Positions 39,675 to 48,939 of a DNA stretch of 64,000 nucleotides are shown here, one piece after another (the stretch's first letter is position 1; the number at the start of each line of letters is the position of its first letter). The DNA is from Cellulomonas xylanilytica (lineage in GTDB: Bacteria > Actinomycetota > Actinomycetes > Actinomycetales > Cellulomonadaceae): the NCBI RefSeq assembly GCF_007989805.1, contig NZ_BJUB01000001.1, positions 434,001-498,000 of the forward strand, read 5' to 3'. Under the pieces are notes generated by a model. That model worked only from the letters and a program-made list of their open reading frames with translations, was not told where the DNA came from and made no database searches. The translations under genes and the position numbers were made by a program.

Positions 39675-39806
39675 GGTGCAGCTCCTCGAAGTGTTGGTGG
39701 TCTGTCGTTGAGGTGTTCTCGTGCGAAAAGATTCGGAGCGAGTGCGCAACGTTGGCGACGAAATCCGGGCAGGGTGGATGGGCTGACTCAATGGGTCCGG
39801 CGCCGA

Positions 39807-40121
39807 TCAGCCCGCACGCTCCGCCGTGGCGTGCCGCGCTGTGAGCGCGCGCTCGAGCTTGCGCCGCGGCAGCCGGCCGGCGGAGAAGTACGCCCCGTCC
39901 ACCAGGACGAGCGGTTGCCGTGGTGGACGGTTGCGTGCCACCAGCTCTCGCCCGACGTCGGACTGCGCGTCCACCACGTCGACACTGATCGGATGGTCCT
40001 TGGCGAGCTCAGCCAGGACGGCCGCGGCCTCCTCACACAGGTCGCACGCCGATGTCTGAACGACGGTGATCCGCACGTGCGGACGTACCGCCGCAGACTT
40101 GACGCGTTGCCCTTGAATCAC
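39807..40121 (-). CDS. Glutaredoxin/thioredoxin-like small protein
   Basis: About 104 residues. RITVVQTSACDLCEEAAAVLAEL holds a CxxC at the start of a glutaredoxin-like fold; PLVLVDGAYFSAGRLPRRKLERAL is the matching C-terminal strand-helix. It is similar to glutaredoxin-family proteins that pair with redox or metal systems. The start is uncertain: GTG 40121 (GTGAGG upstream) was chosen, and GTG 40088 or 40076 are alternatives. It is divergent from the response regulator gene. Confidence 0.7.
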   Translation of the reverse strand: MIQGQRVKSAAVRPHVRITVVQTSACDLCEEAAAVLAELAKDHPISVDVVDAQSDVGRELVARNRPPRQPLVLVDGAYFSAGRLPRRKLERALTARHATAERAG

Positions 40122-40221
40122 CGCAGCAGCCTCACCCCGACGCCTTGCACGACTGCTCGCGGTTCGATCAAGGTTTGATGAAGCCGACCTCCGGCGCGTG
40201 GGCGTCGTCGAGGATGGGGCC

Positions 40222-40947
40222 ATGACAACCACGTCAGCGCAGGTCGAGGCCCGCAGGGCGGTTGTCGTCGATGACGAGGTAGCCCTCGCGCGGCTGGTGG
40301 CCGGATACCTGGAACGCGATGGTTTCGAGGTGTCCGTGTCCCACGACGGTGCGCGTGCCGTCGAGCTCCTCCGGGCTGTCGATCCGGACGTCGTCGTCCT
40401 GGATCTCGGCCTGCCGGGGATCGACGGGATCGAGGTGTGCCGGCAGCTGCGGACCTTCTCCGACTGCTACGTCGTGATGCTGACCGCCCGGGCCGAGGAG
40501 GTCGACACGTTGATCGGGCTCTCTGTCGGTGCCGACGACTACATCACCAAGCCTTTCAGTCCGCGTGAGCTCATGGCTCGGATCGCGGTCCTGCTTCGCC
40601 GTCCGCGTCGTGCAGCCGCGGTCGCCTCACCGCCGACCGCACCACCGCTGACGATCGGGGCGCTGACGATCGACGTTGAAGGGCGCGAGACGTACGTCGA
40701 CGGTCGTCCGATAGACCTCACGCGCACCGAGTTCGACATCGTCGCTGCGCTGGCGTCGCGTCCGGGCGCGGTGCTGTCCCGACGGGCGCTGATCGACGCA
40801 GTCTGGGGTCCTGGGTGGGTCGGCGATGACCACCTCGTGGACGTTCACGTGCTGCACGTCCGGCAGAAGCTGGGCGACACCGCGCGAGAGCAGCGGTACG
40901 TCCGGACCGTGCGTGGGATCGGCTACCGGATCGGCACAGGCACGTGA
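40222..40947 (+). CDS. OmpR-family response regulator
   Basis: 241 residues. The receiver domain has the acidic pair in VVDDE, the phospho-acceptor Asp in VVVLDLGLPG, and the Lys in DYITKPFSPRELMAR. The C-terminal winged helix is of OmpR/PhoB type (RTEFDIVAALASRPGAVLSRRALIDAVWG, VDVHVLHVRQKLGD, VRGIGYRIG). ATG 40222 is the start. It overlaps the histidine kinase start by 4 bp (GTGA). The adjacent copper-type genes suggest a metal or envelope-stress signal, as for CusR/CopR-like systems, but this is inference from position. Confidence 0.92.
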   Translation: MTTTSAQVEARRAVVVDDEVALARLVAGYLERDGFEVSVSHDGARAVELLRAVDPDVVVLDLGLPGIDGIEVCRQLRTFSDCYVVMLTARAEEVDTLIGLSVGADDYITKPFSPRELMARIAVLLRRPRRAAAVASPPTAPPLTIGALTIDVEGRETYVDGRPIDLTRTEFDIVAALASRPGAVLSRRALIDAVWGPGWVGDDHLVDVHVLHVRQKLGDTAREQRYVRTVRGIGYRIGTGT

Positions 40948-42056
40948 CGACCGGGAGGCAGCGGCCGCTCGGGCTGGCGTCTCGACTGCTCGTCGCCATC
41001 GGCATCGTGCTGGCCACTGCTGCGCTGACTGCGTGGGCGGTGATCGCCATCGTGGGCCCTGCCGTCTTTCATGAGCACCTTGCGCGGGCAGGCGTCAGCG
41101 ACCATGAGCTGGCCGATCTCCACGTGGAGGAAGCCTTCCGCTCGTCGTCTACCGTCGCCTCGGCGCTTGCCTTTGTCGCAGCAGCAATCGCGTCTGCCGC
41201 GGTGAGCATCGTGCTGACACGACGAATCGGGGGCTCGCTTGCGGCGGTCTCCACGGCGGCCACCTCCCTCGGGGACGGGCACTACGACGTGCGGGTGCCG
41301 TCCCCGGGCCTCGGTGCCGAGTTCGACGGCCTGGCCGGATCGTTCAACCGGCTCGCCGACCGACTCGAGGACGCACACCGGCTGCGTGGACGGTTGCTTG
41401 CGGACCTGGCTCATGAGGTCAGAACTCCCGTCGCCACGATTGCGGGCTATCTGGAAGCCATCGAGGACGGCGTGCAGCCACTGGACAAGACGACCCTGGC
41501 AGTCCTGCGTGATCAGGGCGATCGACTCACTCGGCTCGCGCATGACCTCGCGGCTTTGACCCACGCCGAGGCCGGTGACGTCATGCTCGATGCAGCCCCC
41601 GTCCCTCCCGGTGAGCTCGTGGACGCCGCGCTGCACGCAGCGCGCGAGCGTGCCGCCGCGCGGAGCATCGATCTCACCGGTTCGGCAGAGCCGGGCCTCC
41701 CGGACGTCCTCGCCGACCGTCACCGAATCGCGCAGGTTCTGGACAACCTTCTGACCAATGGCCTGCGCCACACGCCGAACGGCGGCGCCCTCACTGTTCG
41801 GGCGGTCGGAGGCGACGCCGGGCACGTCAACCTGACGGTCACGGACACGGGGGAGGGGATCGGCGCCGAGCACCTCCCGCACGTCTTTGAACGGTTCTAC
41901 CGTGCGGGCACCGCACGCGACCGTGCGAGCGGAGGATCAGGCATCGGCCTGGCGATCAGCAAGGCCCTCGTCGAGGCGCACGGTGGAACGATCCGCGCCT
42001 CAAGTGGGGGACCCGGCCAGGGCGCCACGTTCACCGTGACGTTGCCGACCGCCTGA
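40944..42056 (+). CDS. HAMP sensor histidine kinase
   Basis: 370 residues. Two membrane helices (about residues 12-34 and 66-90) flank a very short extracytoplasmic loop of ~30 residues (VFHEHLARAGVSDHELADLHVEE, with several His). Then come HAMP, the H-box LLADLAHEVRTPVATIAGYLEA with the phospho-His, the N-box QVLDNLLTNGLRHTP and the G-boxes DTGEGIG and GSGIGLAISKALVEAHGG. The loop's histidines could bind metal. It is encoded with, and overlaps, the response regulator. Confidence 0.92.
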   Translation: MTTGRQRPLGLASRLLVAIGIVLATAALTAWAVIAIVGPAVFHEHLARAGVSDHELADLHVEEAFRSSSTVASALAFVAAAIASAAVSIVLTRRIGGSLAAVSTAATSLGDGHYDVRVPSPGLGAEFDGLAGSFNRLADRLEDAHRLRGRLLADLAHEVRTPVATIAGYLEAIEDGVQPLDKTTLAVLRDQGDRLTRLAHDLAALTHAEAGDVMLDAAPVPPGELVDAALHAARERAAARSIDLTGSAEPGLPDVLADRHRIAQVLDNLLTNGLRHTPNGGALTVRAVGGDAGHVNLTVTDTGEGIGAEHLPHVFERFYRAGTARDRASGGSGIGLAISKALVEAHGGTIRASSGGPGQGATFTVTLPTA

Positions 42057-42202
42057 GCCTGTCGCGACGTGAGTGGCGACGCAGAGGCGACGCCACCGCC
42101 GCCCGATCGACTGCAGGCATCCTCGGGACCGCCAATCATGGTCTCAATCGAATCTTCATCGTCCAGAGGACTAAACGACATCAGTCGCCGGTTAACGTCG
42201 AC

Positions 42203-42219
42203 ATACCCCATGGGGGTAT
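42203..42219. promoter_or_regulatory. CsoR-like copper operator upstream of the P1B ATPase
   Basis: ATACCCCATGGGGGTAT is a near-perfect dyad (arms ATACCCC and GGGGTAT around a 3-nt centre) located 73 bp before the ATPase start. It fits the TACCC-N-GGGTA pattern bound by copper-sensing CsoR repressors of actinobacteria. No csoR gene was seen in the window, so a trans-acting repressor is implied. Confidence 0.65.
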
Positions 42220-42291
42220 CCCGTCTCCGCCTCTGCACGGTGCTCATGAGCGTCGAGGCGCGACGGAACTGGAGACCGAAGGGATCTGGAA

Positions 42292-44751
42292 ATGTCCAAC
42301 CAGACGACGGTTCTCGAAGTAGGAGGACTCCACTGGGCGACGTCCGCACCAGTGGTCGAGCGGACGCTGGCCCGGCGGCCCGGGGTGGTAAGCGTGGAGG
42401 CCAACGCGGCGGCCCAGACCGCCACCGTGACCTTCGACGAGGCGCAGACATCTGTCGCTCAGCTCGCCGGCTGGATCCGCGATTGCGGCTACCACTGCCG
42501 GGGAGAGTCCGTTCCCGATCACGTGTGCGAACCGATGGGCGCTGCGGCCCACCCCGATGGCGCACCGGTCGACAGCACGCCGCTAGCGCACGCCGGTCAC
42601 GGCGGTACTGCCGTGGCACACGATCACCACGCCGACCACGTCACCGCCCCGGGCGCTGCGCCGTCACCCCACGACGCGATGGGGCACGGCGGCCACCACG
42701 GCAGCGGCTCCATCGCTGACATGGCGCGAGACATGCGCAACCGGTTCCTCGTCGCGCTCGTGCTCTCGGTACCCATCACGCTGTGGTCACCGATCGGTCG
42801 GGAGATCATCGGCTTCGATGCCCCGGCACCATTCGGCCTGCGCGACGACGTCTTCGCCCTGATCCTGTCGCTGCCCGTCATCTTCTATTCGGCCTGGATC
42901 TTCTTCGACGGCGCCTACCGTGCCCTGCGAGCCAGGACGCTCGACATGATGGTCCTGGTCGCCGTCGGTGTTGGCACTGGGTGGCTGTACAGCCTGGGCG
43001 TGACGCTCACCGGAGGCGGCGAGGTCTTCTACGAAGCGGCGAGCGTGCTGGCCACGTTCGTCCTGCTCGGACACTGGGTCGAGATGCGCGCCCGAGGTGG
43101 AGCCAACGACGCTGTGCGCACTCTGCTCGAGCTCGCTCCGGCGACCGCTGTCGTGCTCCGCGACGGAGCCGAGGTCGAGGTTCCGACCGCGGACGTGCAT
43201 GTCGGCGAGCTCCTCCTCGTTCGCCCCGGCGCCAAGATCCCGGTCGATGCGGTGGTGGAGTCGGGCGAGTCCGAGGTCGACGAGTCCATGGTCACCGGGG
43301 AGAGCCTTCCTGTGGCCAAAGCTCACGGTGACGAGCTCATCGGCGCTTCGATCAACACCACCGGTGTCCTGCGGGCCCGTGCAACCAAGGTCGGCGCCGA
43401 CACCGCGCTGGCGCAGGTCGTCTCCATGGTTCAACAGGCTCAGAACTCCAAGGCGCCCGGCCAGCGCCTGGCGGACCGCGCCGCTTCGTGGCTCGTTCTC
43501 GTCGCGCTCGCCGGCGGTGCGATTACTTTTGCCGCCTGGATCGTGGCCGGAGCAACCGTGCCAACGGCGATGCTCTTTGCGATCACGGTGGTCGTGATCA
43601 CCTGCCCCGATGCCTTGGGACTGGCCACGCCGACCGCGATCATGGTGGGCACCGGCCTCGGCGCGAAGCGAGGAATCCTGTTCAAGAGCGCCTCCGCGCT
43701 CGAGGGCGCGGCCAGCATCGACACGGTGGTGCTCGACAAGACCGGCACGCTCACGACCGGCCAGCCCCAGGTGACTGATGTGGTGGTCGCCGGCATCGAC
43801 CGGGCGGACCTGATGACTGCTGTCCGAGCAATCGAACGGGAGTCCGAGCACCCACTCGCCAAGGCCATATCGGCGTACGCGGCAGAGCAGGGCGCCGAGG
43901 AGGCATCCGCGTCAGAGTTCCGCAACGTGCCCGGGCACGGTGCCACCGCGGTGGTCGGCGGCAAGCGCGTCCTGGTCGGCAACAGCCGCCTCATGGCCGC
44001 CGAAGGGGTATCGCTCGGGACGCTCGACGCCGCGCGCGCCCAGCTGGCGGCCTCCGGGCGCACCGCCGTGCTGGTCGCCGTGGACGGGCAAGCGGTCGCC
44101 GTCTTTGCCCTGGCCGACGAGCCGCGGCCGACCGCGGCCGCCGCGATCGCAGCCCTGCACGACTCAGGCGCCCACGTCGTCATGCTGACGGGCGACAACC
44201 AGGACACCGCTCGGCGAATCGCCGACGAGCTCGGCATCGACGCGGTGATCGCGGAGGTGCTGCCCGGGGACAAGGCCGCCAAGGTGTCCGAGCTGCAGAG
44301 TGCGGGCCGCCGCGTCGCCATGGTGGGTGATGGCGTCAACGACGCTCCTGCACTCGCCACGGCCGACCTCGGCATCGCGATCGGTGCCGGCACGGACGTC
44401 GCCATCGAGACGGCCGACGTCGTGCTCATGCGGTCCGATCCGCTCGACGTCCCCGTCGCCCTGCGTCTGGGCCGGGGGACTGTGCGCAAGATGCGCCAGA
44501 ACCTCGGTTGGGCGATCGGCTACAACGCGATCGCGCTCCCGATCGCCGCTGGTGTCTTCTACCCGTCACTCGGACTATCGCTGAGTCCGGAGATCGCGGC
44601 ACTGGCCATGTCAGGCTCCTCGGTGATCGTCGCCGTCAACGCCCTGCTACTGAAGCGCCTGCACCTACCGACGCCGGCAGAGGACGCGCCGGTCGTGCCC
44701 GCATCACAGCCAGCGCCAACGCCGACGGCACACACAGCGCACAACCGTTGA
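42292..44751 (+). CDS. Copper-type P1B heavy-metal ATPase with CPD motif
   Basis: 819 residues. The N-terminus is a degenerate heavy-metal-associated fold ([21 protein letters not shown]) without the usual CxxC, followed by a His-rich linker (about residues 95-142, with HDHH, HGGHH). The catalytic core is complete: TGES, phosphorylated Asp in [29 protein letters not shown] and [20 protein letters not shown]. The sixth-helix metal motif reads CPD (residues 438-440, [14 protein letters not shown]) rather than CPC or CPH. His-rich linkers are typical of CopB-like exporters. Substrate is probably copper or silver, because a CsoR-like operator precedes it and a CopZ-like chaperone follows. Confidence 0.88.
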   Translation: MSNQTTVLEVGGLHWATSAPVVERTLARRPGVVSVEANAAAQTATVTFDEAQTSVAQLAGWIRDCGYHCRGESVPDHVCEPMGAAAHPDGAPVDSTPLAHAGHGGTAVAHDHHADHVTAPGAAPSPHDAMGHGGHHGSGSIADMARDMRNRFLVALVLSVPITLWSPIGREIIGFDAPAPFGLRDDVFALILSLPVIFYSAWIFFDGAYRALRARTLDMMVLVAVGVGTGWLYSLGVTLTGGGEVFYEAASVLATFVLLGHWVEMRARGGANDAVRTLLELAPATAVVLRDGAEVEVPTADVHVGELLLVRPGAKIPVDAVVESGESEVDESMVTGESLPVAKAHGDELIGASINTTGVLRARATKVGADTALAQVVSMVQQAQNSKAPGQRLADRAASWLVLVALAGGAITFAAWIVAGATVPTAMLFAITVVVITCPDALGLATPTAIMVGTGLGAKRGILFKSASALEGAASIDTVVLDKTGTLTTGQPQVTDVVVAGIDRADLMTAVRAIERESEHPLAKAISAYAAEQGAEEASASEFRNVPGHGATAVVGGKRVLVGNSRLMAAEGVSLGTLDAARAQLAASGRTAVLVAVDGQAVAVFALADEPRPTAAAAIAALHDSGAHVVMLTGDNQDTARRIADELGIDAVIAEVLPGDKAAKVSELQSAGRRVAMVGDGVNDAPALATADLGIAIGAGTDVAIETADVVLMRSDPLDVPVALRLGRGTVRKMRQNLGWAIGYNAIALPIAAGVFYPSLGLSLSPEIAALAMSGSSVIVAVNALLLKRLHLPTPAEDAPVVPASQPAPTPTAHTAHNR

Positions 44752-44848
44752 CCCCTGTCCTCACGAGAGCTGAGCAGTCGTGCGGCGACCCCGCCGCAAC
44801 CCGCGTTGACCATCTGGTCGGCGTACCGAGCAACTAGAAGGAGTCGAG

Positions 44849-45076
44849 ATGAGCACCACGACGACGTATGGAGTCACCGGAATGACGTGCGGACACTGCG
44901 TCGCGACGGTCACCGAGGAGGTCCGCAAGGTCACCGGAGTGAAGGACGTGACGGTCGAGCTCGTCAACGGCGGAGAGTCGAAGGTCACCGTTGCCAGCGA
45001 CGGCGAGGTCGACGTCAACGATGTCCGCGCCGCCGTCGACGAGGCCGGGTACGTCCTGATCGCCGCCTCCGCCTAA
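44849..45076 (+). CDS. copZ: Copper chaperone (CopZ-like HMA protein)
   Basis: 75 residues, a free-standing heavy-metal-associated domain. The metal-binding GMTCGHC is at residues ~11-17, and the alternating strands YGVTGMTC, VKDVTVELV and SKVTVAS are typical. It delivers Cu(I) to P1B ATPases. It starts 97 bp after the ATPase stop, with AGAAGGAG before the ATG, so it is probably in the same copper-controlled operon. It could substitute for the degenerate HMA domain of that ATPase (inference). Confidence 0.9.
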   Translation: MSTTTTYGVTGMTCGHCVATVTEEVRKVTGVKDVTVELVNGGESKVTVASDGEVDVNDVRAAVDEAGYVLIAASA

Positions 45077-45326
45077 TCGCGGTCGGCTCGCCGGGGCGAG
45101 GTACGTGCGCGCAGCCTCTGAGTGCATCGCATTCGGCGGCCACGACGCCCCCACGGCCCTCGCCAGGCGAGCCGACCCTCCACTGGACGTGTACTTCCGC
45201 CGCCCCCACGGCAACGCAGCAATCCTGAGGGCTTCAGGTGAGCGCGGCCTCGTGGTGATGGGAAGCCTCGTCGAGGTCACAGCGGTGTGGGAAGCCAGCC
45301 GGCTCGACTTGGGCTGATGCGGCAGC

Positions 45327-45944
45327 TCAGTGTCGGTGCCGCACGTGCTGCACGTCCGCCGACGACGTCATCGCCGGACCACCTGGCTGCAGGCTGGCCA
45401 AAACGAGCGTGGAAACGGTGCGCGGAGCCTCGGGGGACGCCATCCGTGACGCAGCGCGCAGGGCCTGGGCACAGTAGATGACGAGGTCGTCGACGGAGAC
45501 GTCGCCGCGCACGTGACCGTCCCGCACTCCATCGGCCACCAGGTCGCGCAGGAGGACGTGGAGCTCGCGCTCGGCGCCCTGCATATGGTCAGCCGCGTGT
45601 AGCGCAGTCGCCGACTCTCCCAGCGCATGGCCTGAGGAGAGCACGGCGTATGTCTCGAGGACGTCGCGTAGCGCGATGTCCGTACTCCCGGCGCGTGCAC
45701 GCACCTCGCGCAGCTGATCGAGGTGTGCGCGCACCTGCCGCTCGTGCCAGGCCAGCAAGATCTGCCGACTGTCGGAGAAGTACCGGTAGAGCGCTGCCCT
45801 GCCAATGCCAACGCGCTCGGCGACTGACGACATCGTCACCGCCGTCGGGCCTGCTTGTTCAAGGATCTCGCCCGCCGCGTCCAGAACCGAGTCGTGCACC
45901 GCGTGGCGGTGAGCGTCGATGGAGTCGCGCCAGAGGGAAGGCAT
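45327..45944 (-). CDS. TetR-family regulator
   Basis: 205 residues. The N-terminal helix-turn-helix is VLDAAGEILEQAGPTAVTMSSVAERVGIGRAALYRYFSDSRQILLAW, followed by the all-helical ligand domain. It is divergent from the small membrane-protein pair starting at 46023. The 80-bp gap holds two direct copies of GTGACACT (45965-45972 and 45984-45991), a plausible operator. It probably regulates those membrane proteins and itself; the ligand is unknown. Confidence 0.88.
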   Translation of the reverse strand: MPSLWRDSIDAHRHAVHDSVLDAAGEILEQAGPTAVTMSSVAERVGIGRAALYRYFSDSRQILLAWHERQVRAHLDQLREVRARAGSTDIALRDVLETYAVLSSGHALGESATALHAADHMQGAERELHVLLRDLVADGVRDGHVRGDVSVDDLVIYCAQALRAASRMASPEAPRTVSTLVLASLQPGGPAMTSSADVQHVRHRH

Positions 45945-46022
45945 CTCCGCATCCTACCGGCCCCGTGACACTACGTCTTCTATGTGACACTGTGTATCGC
46001 AAAACTCGAAGAGGAGCGTTCC

Positions 46023-46238
46023 ATGGAAGTCACGCCCGGTTCGACCAGTTCCGATGCCTCGGGGAATGGTGTTCGCGCGCGCCCACCGACACCGCGATGG
46101 GTAAAGGCCCTCGCTGCGCTCGGTGCCGTTGCGGTCGTCCTGCTCGTCGCCGCTCTTCTGTTTGGCGGCGAGCACGGTCCCCAGCGCCACGGCTCACAAG
46201 GCGCCCTGTCAGTGCCGGCCGCTGGTCTATGGACATGA
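46023..46238 (+). CDS. Small single-pass membrane protein
   Basis: 71 residues from ATG 46023, which has GAGGAG at good spacing. One strong membrane helix (WVKALAALGAVAVVLLVAALLFGG) is followed by a short His-containing tail (GEHGPQRHG). It overlaps the next gene (ATGA at 46235-46238). No family recognised. Divergence from the TetR gene suggests TetR control. Confidence 0.65.
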   Translation: MEVTPGSTSSDASGNGVRARPPTPRWVKALAALGAVAVVLLVAALLFGGEHGPQRHGSQGALSVPAAGLWT

Positions 46239-46747
46239 CGATGTCTCCGGGACTGCGCAAGGCGGCGTTGTGCGTGCACATCAGCTGCTCGGTCGGCTGG
46301 ACTGGAGCAGTCGTGACGTTCCTCGGTCTCGCGCTGATCGCCCTCACCACGCACGACGAGGTGACCGCACGCGCGATGTACGTGGCGATGGATGCGTTGG
46401 CTTGGACCGTTCTTGTGCCACTGGCCGTTGGCTCACTCGTCACCGGCCTCGTGCAGTCGCTGGGAACGGTGTGGGGACTGACCCGCCACTACTGGGTCGT
46501 CACCAAGCTAGTCATCACCCTGGTCGCCACCGTCGTACTGGTCCTCTACACGCAGACACTCGCAGGGCTGGCCAAGCTCGCGGCCGCCACCGGTCAGGAA
46601 GATCAAGCTCTGACGTCGGCGTCGCCGCTCGTGCACGTCGTCCTGGCCCTGCTGCTGCTCCTGGGTGCCACAGTGCTCTCCGTATTCAAGCCCAAGGGCC
46701 TGACCGCGCGGGGTTGGCGGCTGCAGCAGCAGGCGCGCTCCGCCTGA
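46235..46747 (+). CDS. Four-helix integral membrane protein (DUF2269-like)
   Basis: 170 residues, with about four hydrophobic helices. LRKAALCVHISCSVGWTGAVVTFLGLALIAL begins the protein, then LAWTVLVPLAVGSLVTGLVQSLG and HYWVVTKLVITLVATVVLVLYTQTLAGLA. This layout, with conserved His and Trp at the first helix, resembles DUF2269-type membrane proteins, which have no assigned function. The start is ATG 46235, overlapping the previous stop; ATG 46229 is also possible. Confidence 0.65.
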   Translation: MTMSPGLRKAALCVHISCSVGWTGAVVTFLGLALIALTTHDEVTARAMYVAMDALAWTVLVPLAVGSLVTGLVQSLGTVWGLTRHYWVVTKLVITLVATVVLVLYTQTLAGLAKLAAATGQEDQALTSASPLVHVVLALLLLLGATVLSVFKPKGLTARGWRLQQQARSA

Positions 46748-46818
46748 TCGGGTCCGATGGATATGCACGCCGGCCCCGGCACGCGGCGGCGGTTGGTACG
46801 GCGCCTCAAGTCGGCCGG

Positions 46819-47313
46819 ATGTCGCGAATCGCATCGCCTAGGGCCGAGACTGGTGACGTGAGTCTCGACCGCCCCGACTGGGATGCCATGGACTTCTCAG
46901 CCGCGCGCAGGCTTGCCGCCTCCGGGGCGCGGGTCGGAAGTTCGCTCATCGCACAGGATCGGACCGGCGCGGGCGCTCTTGCCTTGGTTCGTGACGAGAG
47001 AACGGGCTGGCTCGTTATCGTGCTGACGGACCTCCTGACGGGCCAGTCCTTCATCCCGACCGTTGTCGATGCCGCGGAGACCGAGACCCGCTTGCAGGGA
47101 TCTGTCGCTGCGACCGATGGTCCGACACTTCACTACGTGGTCGCGCGAGCCGAATCGGTGGAGAGCCTCCGGATGCGAGTTCCCGATCGCGTGTGGGCAG
47201 TCCATGAGGCCAACGCAGAAGGCTGGGCGGTCGGATGTCTGTCAATCGACGACTCCTCCACGTGCCCCAGAGTCGAAATTCTGGCCGGGGGCGTTTGGAT
47301 GACGTTCGACTAG
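46819..47313 (+). CDS. Hypothetical cytoplasmic protein
   Basis: 164 residues if ATG 46819 is used; GTG 46858 and ATG 46888 are alternatives. No family recognised. The composition is protein-like, with alternating strands (GALALVRDERTGWLVIVLTDLLTGQSFIPTVVDAAE, WAVHEANAEGWAVGCLSID), and the frame ends cleanly before a convergent gene. No signal peptide or membrane helix. Confidence that it is a real gene is moderate because the ribosome sites are weak. Confidence 0.45.
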   Translation: MSRIASPRAETGDVSLDRPDWDAMDFSAARRLAASGARVGSSLIAQDRTGAGALALVRDERTGWLVIVLTDLLTGQSFIPTVVDAAETETRLQGSVAATDGPTLHYVVARAESVESLRMRVPDRVWAVHEANAEGWAVGCLSIDDSSTCPRVEILAGGVWMTFD

Positions 47314-47334
47314 CTGTGGCGGGGGAGGCTCGTT

Positions 47335-47736
47335 CTACGCAGGCGGACGCTTCGACCGGTTGATCAGCCGCGAGTCGAACGATCGGGGCATCGGCGCATG
47401 TCCCGGCCCTCCGGCGGCGAGCCACATCGCCAGGTCCTCGGTCAGCTCGTCCCCAGCTACTCTCTCGAGCCAGACAGGCCGCGCCACCCGGCCGCGAGAT
47501 GATGCCGTCGGTCGAACGACGATGACGTCGCCGCGGTTGCACTCGTCGAGGCACTCCGACAGCGTCAAGCGGGTCACGCCGCGTGCTTCAAGTCGTCGCA
47601 GGCGCTCCAGCTGACCGCCGCTGGCGGTATCTGTGTCACCGAGTGTCTCGCCCACACAGAGGGAGCACGCGGTCAGGCCCGGGCTCACGGCCATACCGGA
47701 TTCGTAGACGTGCTCACGGTCAACGGCGTCAGCCAA
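47335..47736 (-). CDS. (2Fe-2S) thioredoxin-like ferredoxin-domain protein
   Basis: 133 residues. Four cysteines in the spacing of thioredoxin-like [2Fe-2S] ferredoxins are seen: TACSLCVGETLGD and LTLSECLDECNRGDVIVV, followed by RPVWLERVAGDEL and a WLAAGGPGHAPMP stretch common in actinobacterial homologues. Probable small electron carrier. The start is a TTG at 47736 that overlaps the NlpC/P60 stop by 8 bp; ATG 47694 is the alternative and would give 119 residues. It is co-transcribed with the hydrolase gene if read-through occurs. Confidence 0.7.
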   Translation of the reverse strand: MADAVDREHVYESGMAVSPGLTACSLCVGETLGDTDTASGGQLERLRRLEARGVTRLTLSECLDECNRGDVIVVRPTASSRGRVARPVWLERVAGDELTEDLAMWLAAGGPGHAPMPRSFDSRLINRSKRPPA

Positions 47737-48520
47737 CCCGGATGAACGTGGGGCTGGACTGCCAGATCTCTCGCACCTGGATCGTCTTGCCGGGACGCGG
47801 GGAGTCGATCTGGAGGTTGTCTCCGATGTAGATCGAGATGTGGCCCGGCGACCAGATCAGGTCCCCCGGCTGAGCGTCCGCCCGGGATACGACTGTGCCG
47901 GCGTTGCGCTGTGCCGACGAGGTGCGCGGCAGGGAGATGCCTACCTGAGCAAAGACGTAGGACGTGAAGCCGGAGCAATCGAAGCCGTCGGGCGTCGTGC
48001 CGCCTGCCACGTAGGGAACTCCGACGTACCGCATACCGATCTCGACGATCGCATTGCCGTTGGCGCTGGCCGGGAGCGCGACGGCGGGCGCAGATGACTC
48101 GGCAGGCGTTGCAGCGGCCGAGTCAGCGGGCGCCGCGGCAGCCGCCCGTTCGCGCGATCGCGAAGCAGGGGCAGGAACCTCCGGCACCGGAGGCGGTGGA
48201 GGCGCGACCGCAGTGACGGCCGGCACCTCAAAGGTCCATGCCACGTCCGTCGGGACGACCACCTGGGACGCGAGTGCGGCACGCGCAGGCTCGGTCAGCG
48301 CAGCGGTGTCCACCGACCCGAAGGCCCATGCTGATTCGGTGCTCTGGGCCGCATGGCTTGGGGTCCCGGCCATCGAGACCACGAGCCCGGACGTGAGCAC
48401 GGCCGCCGCAGAGCGACGACCGGCCGTCGCCATCCCTTCGGCCGACGCTGCGGCGATGTCATCAAGCGCGGTCAATGAGCGGCCGGTGGCGCGGTGGCGC
48501 GCGGCGGAGCGAGCGAGCAT
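47729..48520 (-). CDS. NlpC/P60 peptidoglycan hydrolase
   Basis: 263 residues. The N-terminal part has a secretion-type hydrophobic stretch (SAAAVLTSGLVVSMAGTPSHA) and a long Pro/Ala-rich linker. The C-terminal ~120 residues are the NlpC/P60 domain: catalytic Cys in DGFDCSGFTSYVFAQ, LPRTSSAQ, and the His in GHISIYIGD with a polar residue in LQIDSPRPG. It cleaves peptidoglycan stem peptides outside the cell. Start ATG 48520 has GGAGG just upstream. It is preceded by a cyclic-di-AMP riboswitch, as are many cell-wall hydrolase genes in actinobacteria. Confidence 0.9.
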   Translation of the reverse strand: MLARSAARHRATGRSLTALDDIAAASAEGMATAGRRSAAAVLTSGLVVSMAGTPSHAAQSTESAWAFGSVDTAALTEPARAALASQVVVPTDVAWTFEVPAVTAVAPPPPPVPEVPAPASRSRERAAAAAPADSAAATPAESSAPAVALPASANGNAIVEIGMRYVGVPYVAGGTTPDGFDCSGFTSYVFAQVGISLPRTSSAQRNAGTVVSRADAQPGDLIWSPGHISIYIGDNLQIDSPRPGKTIQVREIWQSSPTFIRVG

Positions 48521-48531
48521 GGAGCCTCCCT

Positions 48532-48680
48532 GACGCCTTCGAGGTGAGCTGTCGGGTTCGGGAGAGAGTCGCCCGGCCAGACGTGCTGGCTTCACCCCAA
48601 GGACGCCGGTTCGGCGTCCACGTTCTTGGTTCCCCCGTCCCTGCCATCACTGTTGCGGGCCCGCAGTGGTGGCAGGGCTC
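48532..48680 (-). promoter_or_regulatory. Cyclic-di-AMP riboswitch (ydaO/yuaA type) in the NlpC/P60 leader
   Basis: On the minus strand the leader contains the ordered ydaO blocks: GGACGGGGGAACC (48640-48628), a GC stem with GGCGTCC, GGGGTGAAG (48596-48588), GGGCGACTCTCTCCCGAACCC and CGACAGCTCACCTCG, ending AAGGCG just before the ribosome site. Upstream, CCCTGCCACCACTG and CAGTGATGGCAGGG can form a long hairpin (48639-48677). This architecture is the ydaO/yuaA leader, which binds cyclic di-AMP and usually switches cell-wall hydrolase genes off. Boundaries are approximate. Confidence 0.8.
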
Positions 48681-48939
48681 GGCGCCCAGCTGCGGGTGTG
48701 TCGGACGGTCGCCGACCCCGTGATCCTAAGGAGTGCGCCGGTCAGATCGGCCCGTCGGCCGGCAGACTTCATTGAACCTTCATCGTTGTCCCGCTGACCG
48801 GCTGTCGACACGCACGACAGATTGACCGCGGCCGGCGTGGCTCCTGACCGATCAGCCCATCCGGCAAACCCTGGTTGAGAGTGCGGACCGGTCATGCCCG
48901 GCAGTGGAGGCTCTTGAACGCCGATGCAACGATGGTCCC

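Noticed and set aside
45105..45317. 70-residue open frame after copZ
   Set aside because: No family resemblance; it lies in a short gap and has no clear ribosome site.
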